From a bacterium (GTDB lineage: Bacteria > Armatimonadota > Zipacnadia > Zipacnadales > Zipacnadaceae): a stretch of 6,012 nucleotides of DNA. Position numbers and translations under genes: made by a program. The stretch's first letter is position 1; the number at the start of each line of letters is the position of its first letter. The stretch is from contig JAUWJN010000175.1 in NCBI GenBank assembly GCA_030607655.1, forward strand, positions 1-6,012, in the 5' to 3' direction. Under the pieces are notes generated by a model that worked only from the letters and a program-made list of their open reading frames with translations, searched no databases and was not told the origin of the DNA. Of this stretch, positions 1 through 5,232 are shown piece after piece.

Positions 1-935
1 AAATGCTGGCCCGCAGTGGCGCTCTGGCCGATTTGCTAGCCGCGGGAGTCCGTTTGTTGGAGACGGCTTGTGGGCCGGGCCTCGGTATGGGCCACGCCCC
101 GCAGCCCAGGGCGGTGTCGCGGCGCGGCATGTACCGGCACGTCCCCGGCCGCAGTGGCACCGCTTCCGCGCAGGTGTATCTAGCCAGCCCGCTAGTATGT
201 ACAGCCGCCGCGCTTACGGGAGAGATAACTGATCCGAGGTCACTGGGCGAGCCTCCTCAGGTTCAGTTGCCAGAGAGCTTCGAAGTAGACGACAGTATGA
301 TAATCCCACCTGCGGAGGAGCCTACCGATGTAAAGGTGTACTATGGCCCCAACATTAAGCCGGTGCCCACTCAACAGCCTCTGGAGGACGACCTGGAGAC
401 CGAAGTCCTGCTGAAGGTGGGAGACAATATAACCACTGACCACATAATGCCGGCGGGGGCCAAGCTGCTACCGCTGCGCAGCAACATTCCCGCTATTAGT
501 CAGCACGTCTTTGCGGCGGTGGACTCTACCTTTGCCGACCGGGCACAGGCCCAAGGCGGCGGGGTAATTATGGGCGGCCATAACTATGGACAGGGTTCCA
601 GCCGCGAGCATGCTGCCTTGGCGCCCAGCTACCTGGGAGTAAAGGCAGTCCTGGCCATCTCCTTCGCCCGCATCCACCAGGCCAATCTAGTTAACTTTGG
701 TATCCTGCCGCTAACAGTGAGCGACGCCGACTACAATCGCTGTCAGCAGGACGATAAGCTAAAGATTGAGGGGATACGAAAAAGCCTTGCCCAAAGCCAG
801 CCCGTAGTAGTTCACAATGTGACGCAGAGCTATGAGTTCACGGCTATGCCTCAACTCAGCCCGCATCAGGTGGAAATCATCCTGGCTGGCGGGGCATTGA
901 ATTGGGCTCACCAGAACCTGGCAGGGGAAAGTTAA
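1..935 (+). CDS. Aconitate hydratase, Aquifex-type, C-terminal half (5' end outside the window), with a degenerate cluster-ligand motif
   Basis: Aconitase interconverts citrate and isocitrate in the cytoplasm through a [4Fe-4S] cluster. The reading frame is open from the left edge, so the ATG at base 3 is internal; 310 codons of an expected ~640 are visible. Residues about 8-82 match the end of the cluster-binding domains (ETACGP, GRSGT, AQVYLASP, ITDPRSLG). Residues about 130-300 are the swivel domain: DNITTDHIMPAG at 141-152, the catalytic loop YGQGSSREHAAL at 195-206 (Ser199/Arg201 correspond to the known catalytic Ser and Arg), then SFARIHQANLVNFGILPL. Odd points: the family motif CGPC reads CGPG (Gly26, GGC at 78-80), losing a cluster cysteine, and the usual FNRNF reads MYRHV, losing the conserved Asn. 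The swivel domain looks intact. Family assignment is secure; activity is doubtful. It may be a diverged paralogue or an early pseudogene. No terminator hairpin with a T-run follows the TAA-less end region; the stop is at 933-935. Confidence 0.9.
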   Translation, partial: MLARSGALADLLAAGVRLLETACGPGLGMGHAPQPRAVSRRGMYRHVPGRSGTASAQVYLASPLVCTAAALTGEITDPRSLGEPPQVQLPESFEVDDSMIIPPAEEPTDVKVYYGPNIKPVPTQQPLEDDLETEVLLKVGDNITTDHIMPAGAKLLPLRSNIPAISQHVFAAVDSTFADRAQAQGGGVIMGGHNYGQGSSREHAALAPSYLGVKAVLAISFARIHQANLVNFGILPLTVSDADYNRCQQDDKLKIEGIRKSLAQSQPVVVHNVTQSYEFTAMPQLSPHQVEIILAGGALNWAHQNLAGES

Positions 936-972
936 GAAGAGGCTGATATCTGGTAAGACTGGTACGGCGCAT

Positions 973-1122
973 CTACGGACGCTTACCCAGCGCCAGTGCC
1001 GGCAGACCAAACCTATCTCTATAAGCCGCAACCACCGCAAGGTAATTCTCCACGGCGACAGAACTGGTAATAGCATTGGTCGCCGTGAGAATGTGTGCCG
1101 TGTTGACCACGCTAATTACCAT
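973..1122 (-). CDS. Small unrecognised ORF, 49 aa, possibly a gene remnant
   Basis: ATG at 1122-1120 opens 49 codons ending in TAG at 975-973. The product begins MVISVVNTAHIL, includes AVENYLAVVAAYRDRFG and ends ALALGKRP. The composition is protein-like, with an amphipathic helix-like middle and few rare residues. It lies in a different frame from the URO-D-like fragment and overlaps its last 11 bases. No ribosome site is evident upstream; those bases belong to the URO-D fragment. I do not recognise the family. It could be the frameshifted continuation of the URO-D-like gene, a remnant of another gene, or chance. Its middle is also one arm of the palindrome at 1045-1092. Confidence 0.3.
   Translation of the reverse strand: MVISVVNTAHILTATNAITSSVAVENYLAVVAAYRDRFGLPALALGKRP
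1045..1092. repeat. Imperfect palindrome, 14 paired bases with one bulge and a 19-base loop
   Basis: ATTCTC (1045-1050), a bulged C (1051) and ACGGCGAC (1052-1059) pair exactly with GTCGCCGT (1079-1086) and GAGAAT (1087-1092). The loop is 19 bases. There is no T-run on either strand just beyond the stem, so it is not a canonical intrinsic terminator. It may be a remnant of a dispersed palindromic repeat or a structured RNA end for either convergent transcript. Confidence 0.6.
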
Positions 1123-1249
1123 ACGTGCCAGCGTAGTTCCGGCCAAGTAGAATATCGGCTAGCGGAGAGTCCAATATATATTCAAACATGGGGGTTCGAT
1201 CTGGCTCGGTGTGGTTAAGCGCAGCTTTAACCCGTTCACGTGATGTCAT
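1112..1249 (-). pseudogene. Uroporphyrinogen decarboxylase/methyltransferase-like (URO-D superfamily) gene fragment, N-terminus only
   Basis: ATG at 1249-1247 gives a 45-residue product starting MTSRERVKAALNHTEPDR, the typical opening of URO-D superfamily proteins, many of which are corrinoid-linked methyltransferases rather than haem enzymes. It continues through TPMFEYILDSPLADILLGR and then hits TAG at 1114-1112. Full family members are about 330-400 residues, so nearly the whole TIM barrel is missing. It lies 64 bases after the fucosidase stop on the same strand, consistent with a former downstream operon member. No good ribosome site precedes it. The alternative, a functional micro-protein, seems unlikely. 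Family recognition rests on the N-terminal signature only. Confidence 0.65.
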
Positions 1250-1313
1250 TTTGGCTGACATTTGCCGTCGCGACGAACATAGCGTTTCGCAGAACCCATC
1301 TCAATAGCGAAGA

Positions 1314-2489
1314 CTACTCGGCCCCGTGGGGTGTCCCGTCCAGTTCCAGCGCAATGACCGAGATGTGCGGGTCGGGAGGCTCCTCGGGAAGCGTGGGGAA
1401 TACAATTCGGTCGCCCTCTTGGTCAAACTCGACCTCCTCACCGGTCGTCAGTAACCGGGCACTTTGCACTGTGTTACCCAGCTTGGTGAGCGCCCAACCT
1501 GGCCCTGGCCAGAGCATCAGGTGAATGTAGAGGGTGGTATCCTTTGCCGTGGTTCCGCCGACGGTGAAGGTGCCGTGGGTGCCAAACTTACACCGCTGCG
1601 CGCCGTAGATGGCCTCGCCGTGGTGCTGCAGCCATTGGCCTATCTCCCGCAGAATCTGCTGTTGTGGCTCAGGAATGCGGCCGTCAGCCATCGGCGAGAC
1701 GTTAAGCAGAAAATTGCCGCCTCCGTTAGTAATCTGGACCAGGTCCAGCAGTAGCCGGGTGGTTGGCTTGTAGTATTGCTCGTTGCGGTAAAAGCCCCAG
1801 CGGTGCCCGATAGGGAGACAGGTCTCCCACAGCCGACCTTCCTCTGAAGGCTCAATCTTCTGCTCCGGCGTGTCAAAGTCGGCAGGCAGTAGGCCGCGAT
1901 TGTTGACCAGGCACTGCGGCTGCAATTCCCGAATCATTGCCAGTAACTTCTCACCGCGCCAACAGTGTACACAGCCCGAGCTGCCGGCGTCAAACCACAG
2001 CACATCAAGCTGCCCATAATTGGTGCACAGCTCCCGGATTTGGCCGTGGACATATTCAATGAACTGGGCCCACTCGCCGGATTCCGGCCCTGCCTGGTAG
2101 TCAGGATGGTGCCAATCGGCAAGCGAATAGTACAGTCCAGCCCGCAGGCCGGCAGCCCGGCAGGCCTCCAGATAGTCCGCCACCAGGTCGCGCTTCGCCG
2201 CAGTTTTCGGCGCGGTGAAGTCCGACAGTACGCTGTCATACAGACAGTAGCCGTCGCAGTGGCGCGCCGTCAGTACCATATAGCGCATGCCGGCGTCGCG
2301 GGCAAGATTTGCCCAGTCTCGCGGGTCCCAGTCGTGGGGGGCAAAGTGGTCGGCGTACCGCCGGTATTCGTCAACAGGAATCTTCTCATCATACAGCATC
2401 CATTCGCCGTGCCCGGGCACAGAGTAGACGCCCCAGTGGATAAACATACCAAATTTCGCTTCGTTGAACCATGTGGCATTCAGTCGCAT
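1314..2489 (-). CDS. Alpha-L-fucosidase, glycoside hydrolase family 29, cytoplasmic
   Basis: Predicted retaining exo-fucosidase that removes terminal alpha-L-fucose from oligosaccharides. The 391-residue product has no signal peptide, so it should act on imported sugars. It opens with the GH29 signature WFNEAKFGMFIHWGVYS (residues 7-23). TARHCDGYCLYDS lies at 74-86, the LDVLWFD segment at 161-167 carries the expected nucleophile Asp167, WETCLPIGHRWGF at 221-233 is typical, and NGGGNFLLNVSPMADGRIP at 255-273 closes the barrel. A short C-terminal beta-rich tail follows from about 300. One oddity: the usual His-His-Asp-Gly motif reads His-Cys-Asp-Gly, with Cys78 replacing the second substrate-binding His. 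The acid/base residue varies between GH29 subfamilies and I cannot assign it. The ATG is preceded by AGGA ten bases upstream. It is the last intact gene of the minus-strand run, about 110 bases after thioredoxin, so it could have its own promoter; none is convincing. Confidence 0.92.
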   Translation of the reverse strand: MRLNATWFNEAKFGMFIHWGVYSVPGHGEWMLYDEKIPVDEYRRYADHFAPHDWDPRDWANLARDAGMRYMVLTARHCDGYCLYDSVLSDFTAPKTAAKRDLVADYLEACRAAGLRAGLYYSLADWHHPDYQAGPESGEWAQFIEYVHGQIRELCTNYGQLDVLWFDAGSSGCVHCWRGEKLLAMIRELQPQCLVNNRGLLPADFDTPEQKIEPSEEGRLWETCLPIGHRWGFYRNEQYYKPTTRLLLDLVQITNGGGNFLLNVSPMADGRIPEPQQQILREIGQWLQHHGEAIYGAQRCKFGTHGTFTVGGTTAKDTTLYIHLMLWPGPGWALTKLGNTVQSARLLTTGEEVEFDQEGDRIVFPTLPEEPPDPHISVIALELDGTPHGAE

Positions 2490-2598
2490 ATCTGAGTTGT
2501 CCTAACCGGCAGATATCCTTTCGGCCAATATAAAGTTAGCTCCGTAGCCTATTGGGCCCGCCATTTTTCTGCTCCCCATCCTAAATGACAAAGATAGC

Positions 2599-2922
2599 TT
2601 ACAGCACCCGGTCTACGACAGTGGCTAATTCCTCCTCAGGCTGAAGACCTATTCCCCGCTCGGCTACCTCGCCATCTTTGAAGATAAGAAAGGTGGGAAT
2701 AGCGCGGACGCCATACTTCATAGCTATCTGCGGGGCTTCGTCAACGTTAAGTTTACCAACTTTGATCTTGCCGGTATATCTCTCCGCTATTTTCTCTACT
2801 ATCGGGGCGACCATGACACATGGGCCGCACCAGGGTGCCCACAAGTCAACGAGGTACGGCAGGTCAGATGCAAGCACCTCGGTGTCAAATTCGGTGGCGT
2901 CAATTTCGTGGACCTTAGCCAT
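2599..2922 (-). CDS. trxA: Thioredoxin
   Basis: Small cytoplasmic thiol-disulfide oxidoreductase that reduces protein disulfides and is normally recharged by thioredoxin reductase. The product is 107 residues, the standard length of one thioredoxin domain, with no signal peptide. The active site is WAPWCGPC, with redox cysteines Cys32 and Cys35; the buried Asp26 (LVDLW) and the cis-proline loop RAIPTF (Pro76) are present, followed by IFKDGEVAERGIG. All key residues are intact. The start is fixed by a strong AGGAGGT at 2931-2937, eight bases before ATG. The gene follows the VanZ-like gene by 43 bases on the same strand, so cotranscription is likely. No reductase gene is adjacent. The trxA symbol is by family; genomes often carry several copies. 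Confidence 0.96.
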   Translation of the reverse strand: MAKVHEIDATEFDTEVLASDLPYLVDLWAPWCGPCVMVAPIVEKIAERYTGKIKVGKLNVDEAPQIAMKYGVRAIPTFLIFKDGEVAERGIGLQPEEELATVVDRVL

Positions 2923-2930
2923 TACGTACT

Positions 2931-2937
2931 ACCTCCT
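2931..2937 (-). promoter_or_regulatory. Strong ribosome binding site of thioredoxin
   Basis: AGGAGGT on the minus strand with eight bases to the ATG. It is close to the perfect anti-Shine-Dalgarno complement and is the strongest in the minus-strand run, suggesting high translation of thioredoxin relative to its neighbours. Confidence 0.85.
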
Positions 2938-2965
2938 GTGATCAGTTTTGCAGCGCTGCTGCTGT

Positions 2966-3385
2966 CTAAGGACGACCGGCTTGGTTTCGCCGGCGATGCT
3001 GCCAACAACTGGCTAAGAAAAGTCCTACCATTATCCCCGCAGCATCGGCGGCTAAATCTAGCAGGTCAAAGTCGCGAGTCGGAATAGCTAGCTGGTGTAG
3101 CTCATCAAATAAAGCCCAGCCGCCGGCAGTTGCCAGCGGCCCGGCCAACCCTAACTTGGTTTGCGGTGCCAACCTACTCAGGCTCCAGGAGCGGTGCGCT
3201 AGAACTGCCAGTACTACATAAGCAAGCAAGTGGTATATCTTGTCTATGCCCTTCTCTGGGCCGCTCCCGTTATTGGGAATGGAGGTAGCTATGAATATGG
3301 CCAGCATCCACGCTACTGTCAGGCCCCATCGGCGCAGCCAACTGAGGCGCTCGGGGGCCGGAGATTGTGAACTATTATCATTCAC
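2966..3385 (-). CDS. VanZ-like integral membrane protein
   Basis: The product is 139 residues from the chosen GTG. VanZ family proteins are small membrane proteins; VanZ gives low-level teicoplanin resistance, but most relatives have no known job, so no resistance role is claimed. Membrane segments are visible at about 20-36 (GLTVAWMLAIFIATSIP), 50-64 (YHLLAYVVLAVLA), 80-93 and 112-127. Family motifs are DKIYHLLAY (48-56) and the DELHQL...P.RDFDLLDLAADAAG stretch (94-117), whose acidic and His residues are conserved. The frame is open upstream to base 3484, but that would bury the start deep in the M14 gene; the GTG at 3385-3383 overlaps the M14 TGA stop as GTGA, a classic translational-coupling arrangement, with GGGGA about ten bases upstream. 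The C-terminus ends in a basic tail (HRRRNQAGRP), suggesting it faces the cytoplasm. Confidence 0.85.
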   Translation of the reverse strand: MNDNSSQSPAPERLSWLRRWGLTVAWMLAIFIATSIPNNGSGPEKGIDKIYHLLAYVVLAVLAHRSWSLSRLAPQTKLGLAGPLATAGGWALFDELHQLAIPTRDFDLLDLAADAAGIMVGLFLASCWQHRRRNQAGRP

Positions 3386-4689
3386 TGGCCCAGTCCCCGA
3401 CCTGAGGCCGGTACGGTGAGAGCTAGTTGCTGGGAGGCCAATACTTGCTCCGAAGCGCTGTAAGCCCGAGCAATGATGGGCCACTCGCCCGGCTCCAGGC
3501 CGCTGGGGTCCAGCAAATATCGGTATTGTCGCTGATTGCTAAGGGCTTTCGTCACTCCGCTAACTTCAATGGTCACAAAGGCAAAAGCCGAGCCGCCCTC
3601 AACCTGCGTCATAATCTGTACTAGCGCATTGCCCTGCTCGTCAACGGTCGGTGCCATCTGCATGGTCATAGTTGTAGGTGCAGCTTGGGGCGGACTGGGT
3701 GAAGCAGGCTGTGAAGGGGACAAGGGTTGTTGGACCGTCTGTTGCGCGACTTGGGGCAAGGTGGGCACGACCGGGCCGTTCATCAGGTAATTGGCCACCA
3801 CTACAGTAGCCAGGATGTGAAAACCAGCCCGATACGCCAGCGGGCGCCCTGGCCCCTGCTTGGCCTCACAGAGGAAAGTGGGGAAACCCTGGTATAGCCC
3901 CCAATAACGGTGGCATAGCTGCAGGGAGTCGCCCGGATCGTCGTAGAAAACGTTCAAGCCATAGCCATACTTACTCATCCACGCTGAGATATTCCTGCTG
4001 ATGGCAGTGGTGAGGGTATATAGACTCGGTGGCAGCCCCGCACTAGCCCCGATAGTCTCTATGAAATTCTCCCGGTAACTGTCTCGGCTAGTGCGGGCCG
4101 GCAGCTCATGGAGGTCCATAATGGCATGAGGCCGGTAAGTGTGCACCGCAGCTTGCAGGGCCTGAGTCTCCGGCTGGCTGGCCTCAGCCCAGTCCCGGTT
4201 TAAGTCCACCCCAGCCGCATTGCGGCGCTGGTTAGCCACCGCCCCATCGGGATTGGCTACTGGCACGGCGATAATCTCCAGGCGCTTGAGGACGGCTTGC
4301 TCCAAGGTTGAGGGGGCCTGGGCAAAATGTTCCACCAGCGCCAGGGCCGCCGTAGTTCCCGCCGGCTCATTGCCGTGCTGTCGGGCGATAATGAACAGGC
4401 GCATTTTCCCGGCCGCAGGACTGTTAGGGTCAGTCACGGTTACCAGCCACAGGGGCCGGCCCTGGTGAGAATACCCGATCGCCGCCAACTGCACCCGGTT
4501 GCTGCTTGCAGCTAGCTGGCCTAAGTAATCGGTTACCTGGGAGTAGCTGCGCGGCTGAGAGGGGCAACGGGCGACAATGTCAGCAATAATCTTCTCTGAT
4601 GCCCAGGACGAAGCGCACAGGCCACTTACCAGCGCGACCGCTAACAGGGCAATACAGAGTGTTCTTAGGAGTTTGGGTGAGTTTCTCAT
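3382..4689 (-). CDS. Secreted M14-family zinc carboxypeptidase with C-terminal beta domain
   Basis: Predicted exported metallopeptidase that trims C-terminal residues from peptides or cell-wall peptides. From the chosen ATG the product is 435 residues. Residues 1-30 are a signal peptide: basic MRNSPKLLR, a hydrophobic core, and a SWA-SE cleavage site; Cys25 does not sit in a lipobox. The M14 domain (about 45-305) has the zinc ligands His105 and Glu108 in RQHGNEPAG, NPDG...R.N..GVDLNRDW at 147-167, the third ligand His194 in MDLHE and the catalytic Glu275 in FLCEAK. All catalytic residues are present. A Pro/Gln/Ser-rich linker (about 306-340) leads to a beta-rich module (about 345-428) of Ig or FN3 type. 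The GTG at 4785 or TTG at 4779 could extend it by about 30 residues; ATG 4689 was chosen because the signal peptide starts there and a promoter candidate lies between. ATG 4689 lacks a clear Shine-Dalgarno site. The gene overlaps the VanZ gene by GTGA. Preferred substrate is not deducible. Confidence 0.88.
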   Translation of the reverse strand: MRNSPKLLRTLCIALLAVALVSGLCASSWASEKIIADIVARCPSQPRSYSQVTDYLGQLAASSNRVQLAAIGYSHQGRPLWLVTVTDPNSPAAGKMRLFIIARQHGNEPAGTTAALALVEHFAQAPSTLEQAVLKRLEIIAVPVANPDGAVANQRRNAAGVDLNRDWAEASQPETQALQAAVHTYRPHAIMDLHELPARTSRDSYRENFIETIGASAGLPPSLYTLTTAISRNISAWMSKYGYGLNVFYDDPGDSLQLCHRYWGLYQGFPTFLCEAKQGPGRPLAYRAGFHILATVVVANYLMNGPVVPTLPQVAQQTVQQPLSPSQPASPSPPQAAPTTMTMQMAPTVDEQGNALVQIMTQVEGGSAFAFVTIEVSGVTKALSNQRQYRYLLDPSGLEPGEWPIIARAYSASEQVLASQQLALTVPASGRGLGQ

Positions 4690-4729
4690 ACTGGGAGAAG
4701 TGCCATTGATTTCTATCTCTCTTTGTACT

Positions 4730-4758
4730 ATAATACCAGAACACCCCGGCAAAGTAAA
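4730..4758 (-). promoter_or_regulatory. Candidate sigma-70 promoter for the M14-VanZ-thioredoxin run
   Basis: On the minus strand, -35 TTTACT (4753-4758) and -10 TATTAT (4730-4735) are separated by exactly 17 bases. The predicted start near 4722-4724 gives a leader of about 34 bases before ATG 4689. If real, it excludes the longer M14 starts at 4785 and 4779 from the transcript made here. Confidence 0.5.
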
Positions 4759-4776
4759 GGCCAGGATAGCGTGTAT

Positions 4777-4795
4777 CAAGTCCACCTCCCCCCTT
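4777..4795 (-). promoter_or_regulatory. Orphan Shine-Dalgarno-like run with in-frame GTG and TTG
   Basis: A purine-rich GGGGGGAGGT run on the minus strand lies next to GTG (4785-4783) and TTG (4779-4777), both in frame with the M14 gene. The TTG is four bases after GGAGGT. This is the best ribosome site upstream of the M14 gene and is the rival to ATG 4689. The extra N-terminus would be poorly hydrophobic and would precede the signal peptide, which argues against it. Confidence 0.35.
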
Positions 4796-4798
4796 TCA

Positions 4799-4827
4799 TT
4801 GCTTCGGTCGCTGGCTTTTGCTATAAT
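4799..4827 (+). promoter_or_regulatory. Candidate sigma-70 promoter for the CBS-permease unit
   Basis: A perfect -10 TATAAT (4822-4827) sits 17 bases after TTGCTT (4799-4804), a weak -35. The predicted transcript starts near 4834 and has a leader of about 144 bases that contains the two-hairpin element before the CBS gene. It is back to back with the minus-strand promoter candidate, making this a divergent control region. Confidence 0.5.
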
Positions 4828-4879
4828 AACTTTCTATGGGTAGTCATATCAGCATACCAGTAATGAACTTAGCTTAATT

Positions 4880-4954
4880 TGGGTAGGAGCGACATTCTTG
4901 TCGCGACTGCGGTTCGGAGGGGCCGGCTCGAGCGAAGCGAGCCCGGCCCACCCA
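4880..4954 (+). repeat. Two-hairpin palindromic element, REP-like, in the leader of the CBS-permease unit
   Basis: The element is framed by TGGGT (4880-4884) and its complement ACCCA (4950-4954). Inside are a perfect hairpin GCGACA-TTCT-TGTCGC (4889-4904) and a GC-rich hairpin pairing GGGCCGGCTCG (4920-4930) with CGAGC and CGGCCC (4938-4949) around one bulged C. No T-run follows, so it is not a normal terminator. The paired-palindrome layout, with a GCGACATTCTTGTCGC core, resembles dispersed intergenic repeats, but copy number cannot be judged from one window. The second stem ends only 18 bases before the ribosome site AGGAG (4968-4972), so it could also influence translation of the downstream gene. 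Confidence 0.65.
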
Positions 4955-4977
4955 CAAGCAGAGAATGAGGAGCAGTT

Positions 4978-5232
4978 ATGGTAGCGCGAGATATTATGAG
5001 TACGGATGTTATTGCCGTTCACCTCGAAGATACGGTGGAGAGGGTTACACACCTGATGATGCAACATCGCTACGGAGTTCTGCCAGTTGTGGCCGAAGTC
5101 ACTCGCAAGATACTGGAATATGACATTGACAGTACCCCCGTGGTACGGGCGGGCAAGCTAGTCGGCATAGTCAGCCGGTCTGATTTGGTAGAGGCCATAG
5201 TTCACCCCCGCCTAGGGGATGAGCAGCGATGA
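4978..5232 (+). CDS. Very short CBS-domain protein, apparently a fused half-pair
   Basis: CBS pairs (Bateman modules) bind adenine nucleotides and regulate attached or partner proteins. This product has only 84 residues, against about 120-150 for a normal stand-alone pair. Residues 1-38 match the first half of CBS 1 (ARDIMSTDVIAVHLEDTVERVTHLMMQHRYGVLPVV), and 39-78 match the second half of CBS 2 (AEVTRKIL...STPVV, GKLVGIVSRSDLVEAI). The end of CBS 1 and the start of CBS 2 are absent, consistent with an in-frame deletion near base 5091. It could still fold as one hybrid CBS motif and dimerise. The start is supported by AGGAG five bases before ATG. Its TGA overlaps the permease ATG (ATGA), so the two are translationally coupled, and a regulatory role for the permease is inferred from that. 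No signal peptide or membrane segment is present. Confidence 0.85.
   Translation: MVARDIMSTDVIAVHLEDTVERVTHLMMQHRYGVLPVVAEVTRKILEYDIDSTPVVRAGKLVGIVSRSDLVEAIVHPRLGDEQR

Larger units (their letters stand above)
936..1313. other. Gene-poor, decayed stretch between the convergent aconitase and fucosidase genes
   Basis: This 378-base stretch lies between the ends of two convergent genes. It holds no full-length gene. On the minus strand it contains the recognisable start of a URO-D-like gene (1112-1249), a 49-codon unrecognised ORF in another frame (973-1122) and a long imperfect palindrome (1045-1092). No intrinsic terminator with a T-run was seen for either flanking gene. The pattern suggests a gene eroded after the fucosidase, but the downstream part is not similar enough by eye to confirm that it all came from one gene. 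Confidence 0.6.

Noticed and set aside
759..1076. Minus-strand 105-codon frame across the aconitase end
   Set aside because: Most of it is antisense to the conserved aconitase swivel domain and its product has no coherent domain.
1240..1524. Plus-strand 94-codon frame opposite the fucosidase C-terminus
   Set aside because: Ser-rich shadow of the GH29 gene with no ribosome site.
1965..2495. Long plus-strand open frame of 176 codons antisense to the fucosidase
   Set aside because: It mirrors a well-supported GH29 gene, has no recognisable motif or ribosome site, and is explained by the codon bias of the opposite strand.
3386..3484. Longer VanZ start at the ATG at 3484
   Set aside because: It would add 33 residues without membrane or family character and lie inside the M14 coding region; the GTGA overlap gives a better start.
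4920..4949. GC-rich hairpin as an intrinsic terminator
   Set aside because: No T-run follows on either strand, and it lies in a divergent region with no gene ending there.
4849..5067. Minus-strand 72-codon frame across the hairpin element and CBS gene
   Set aside because: It reads through the palindromes and antisense to the CBS motif, with no domain and no start signal.
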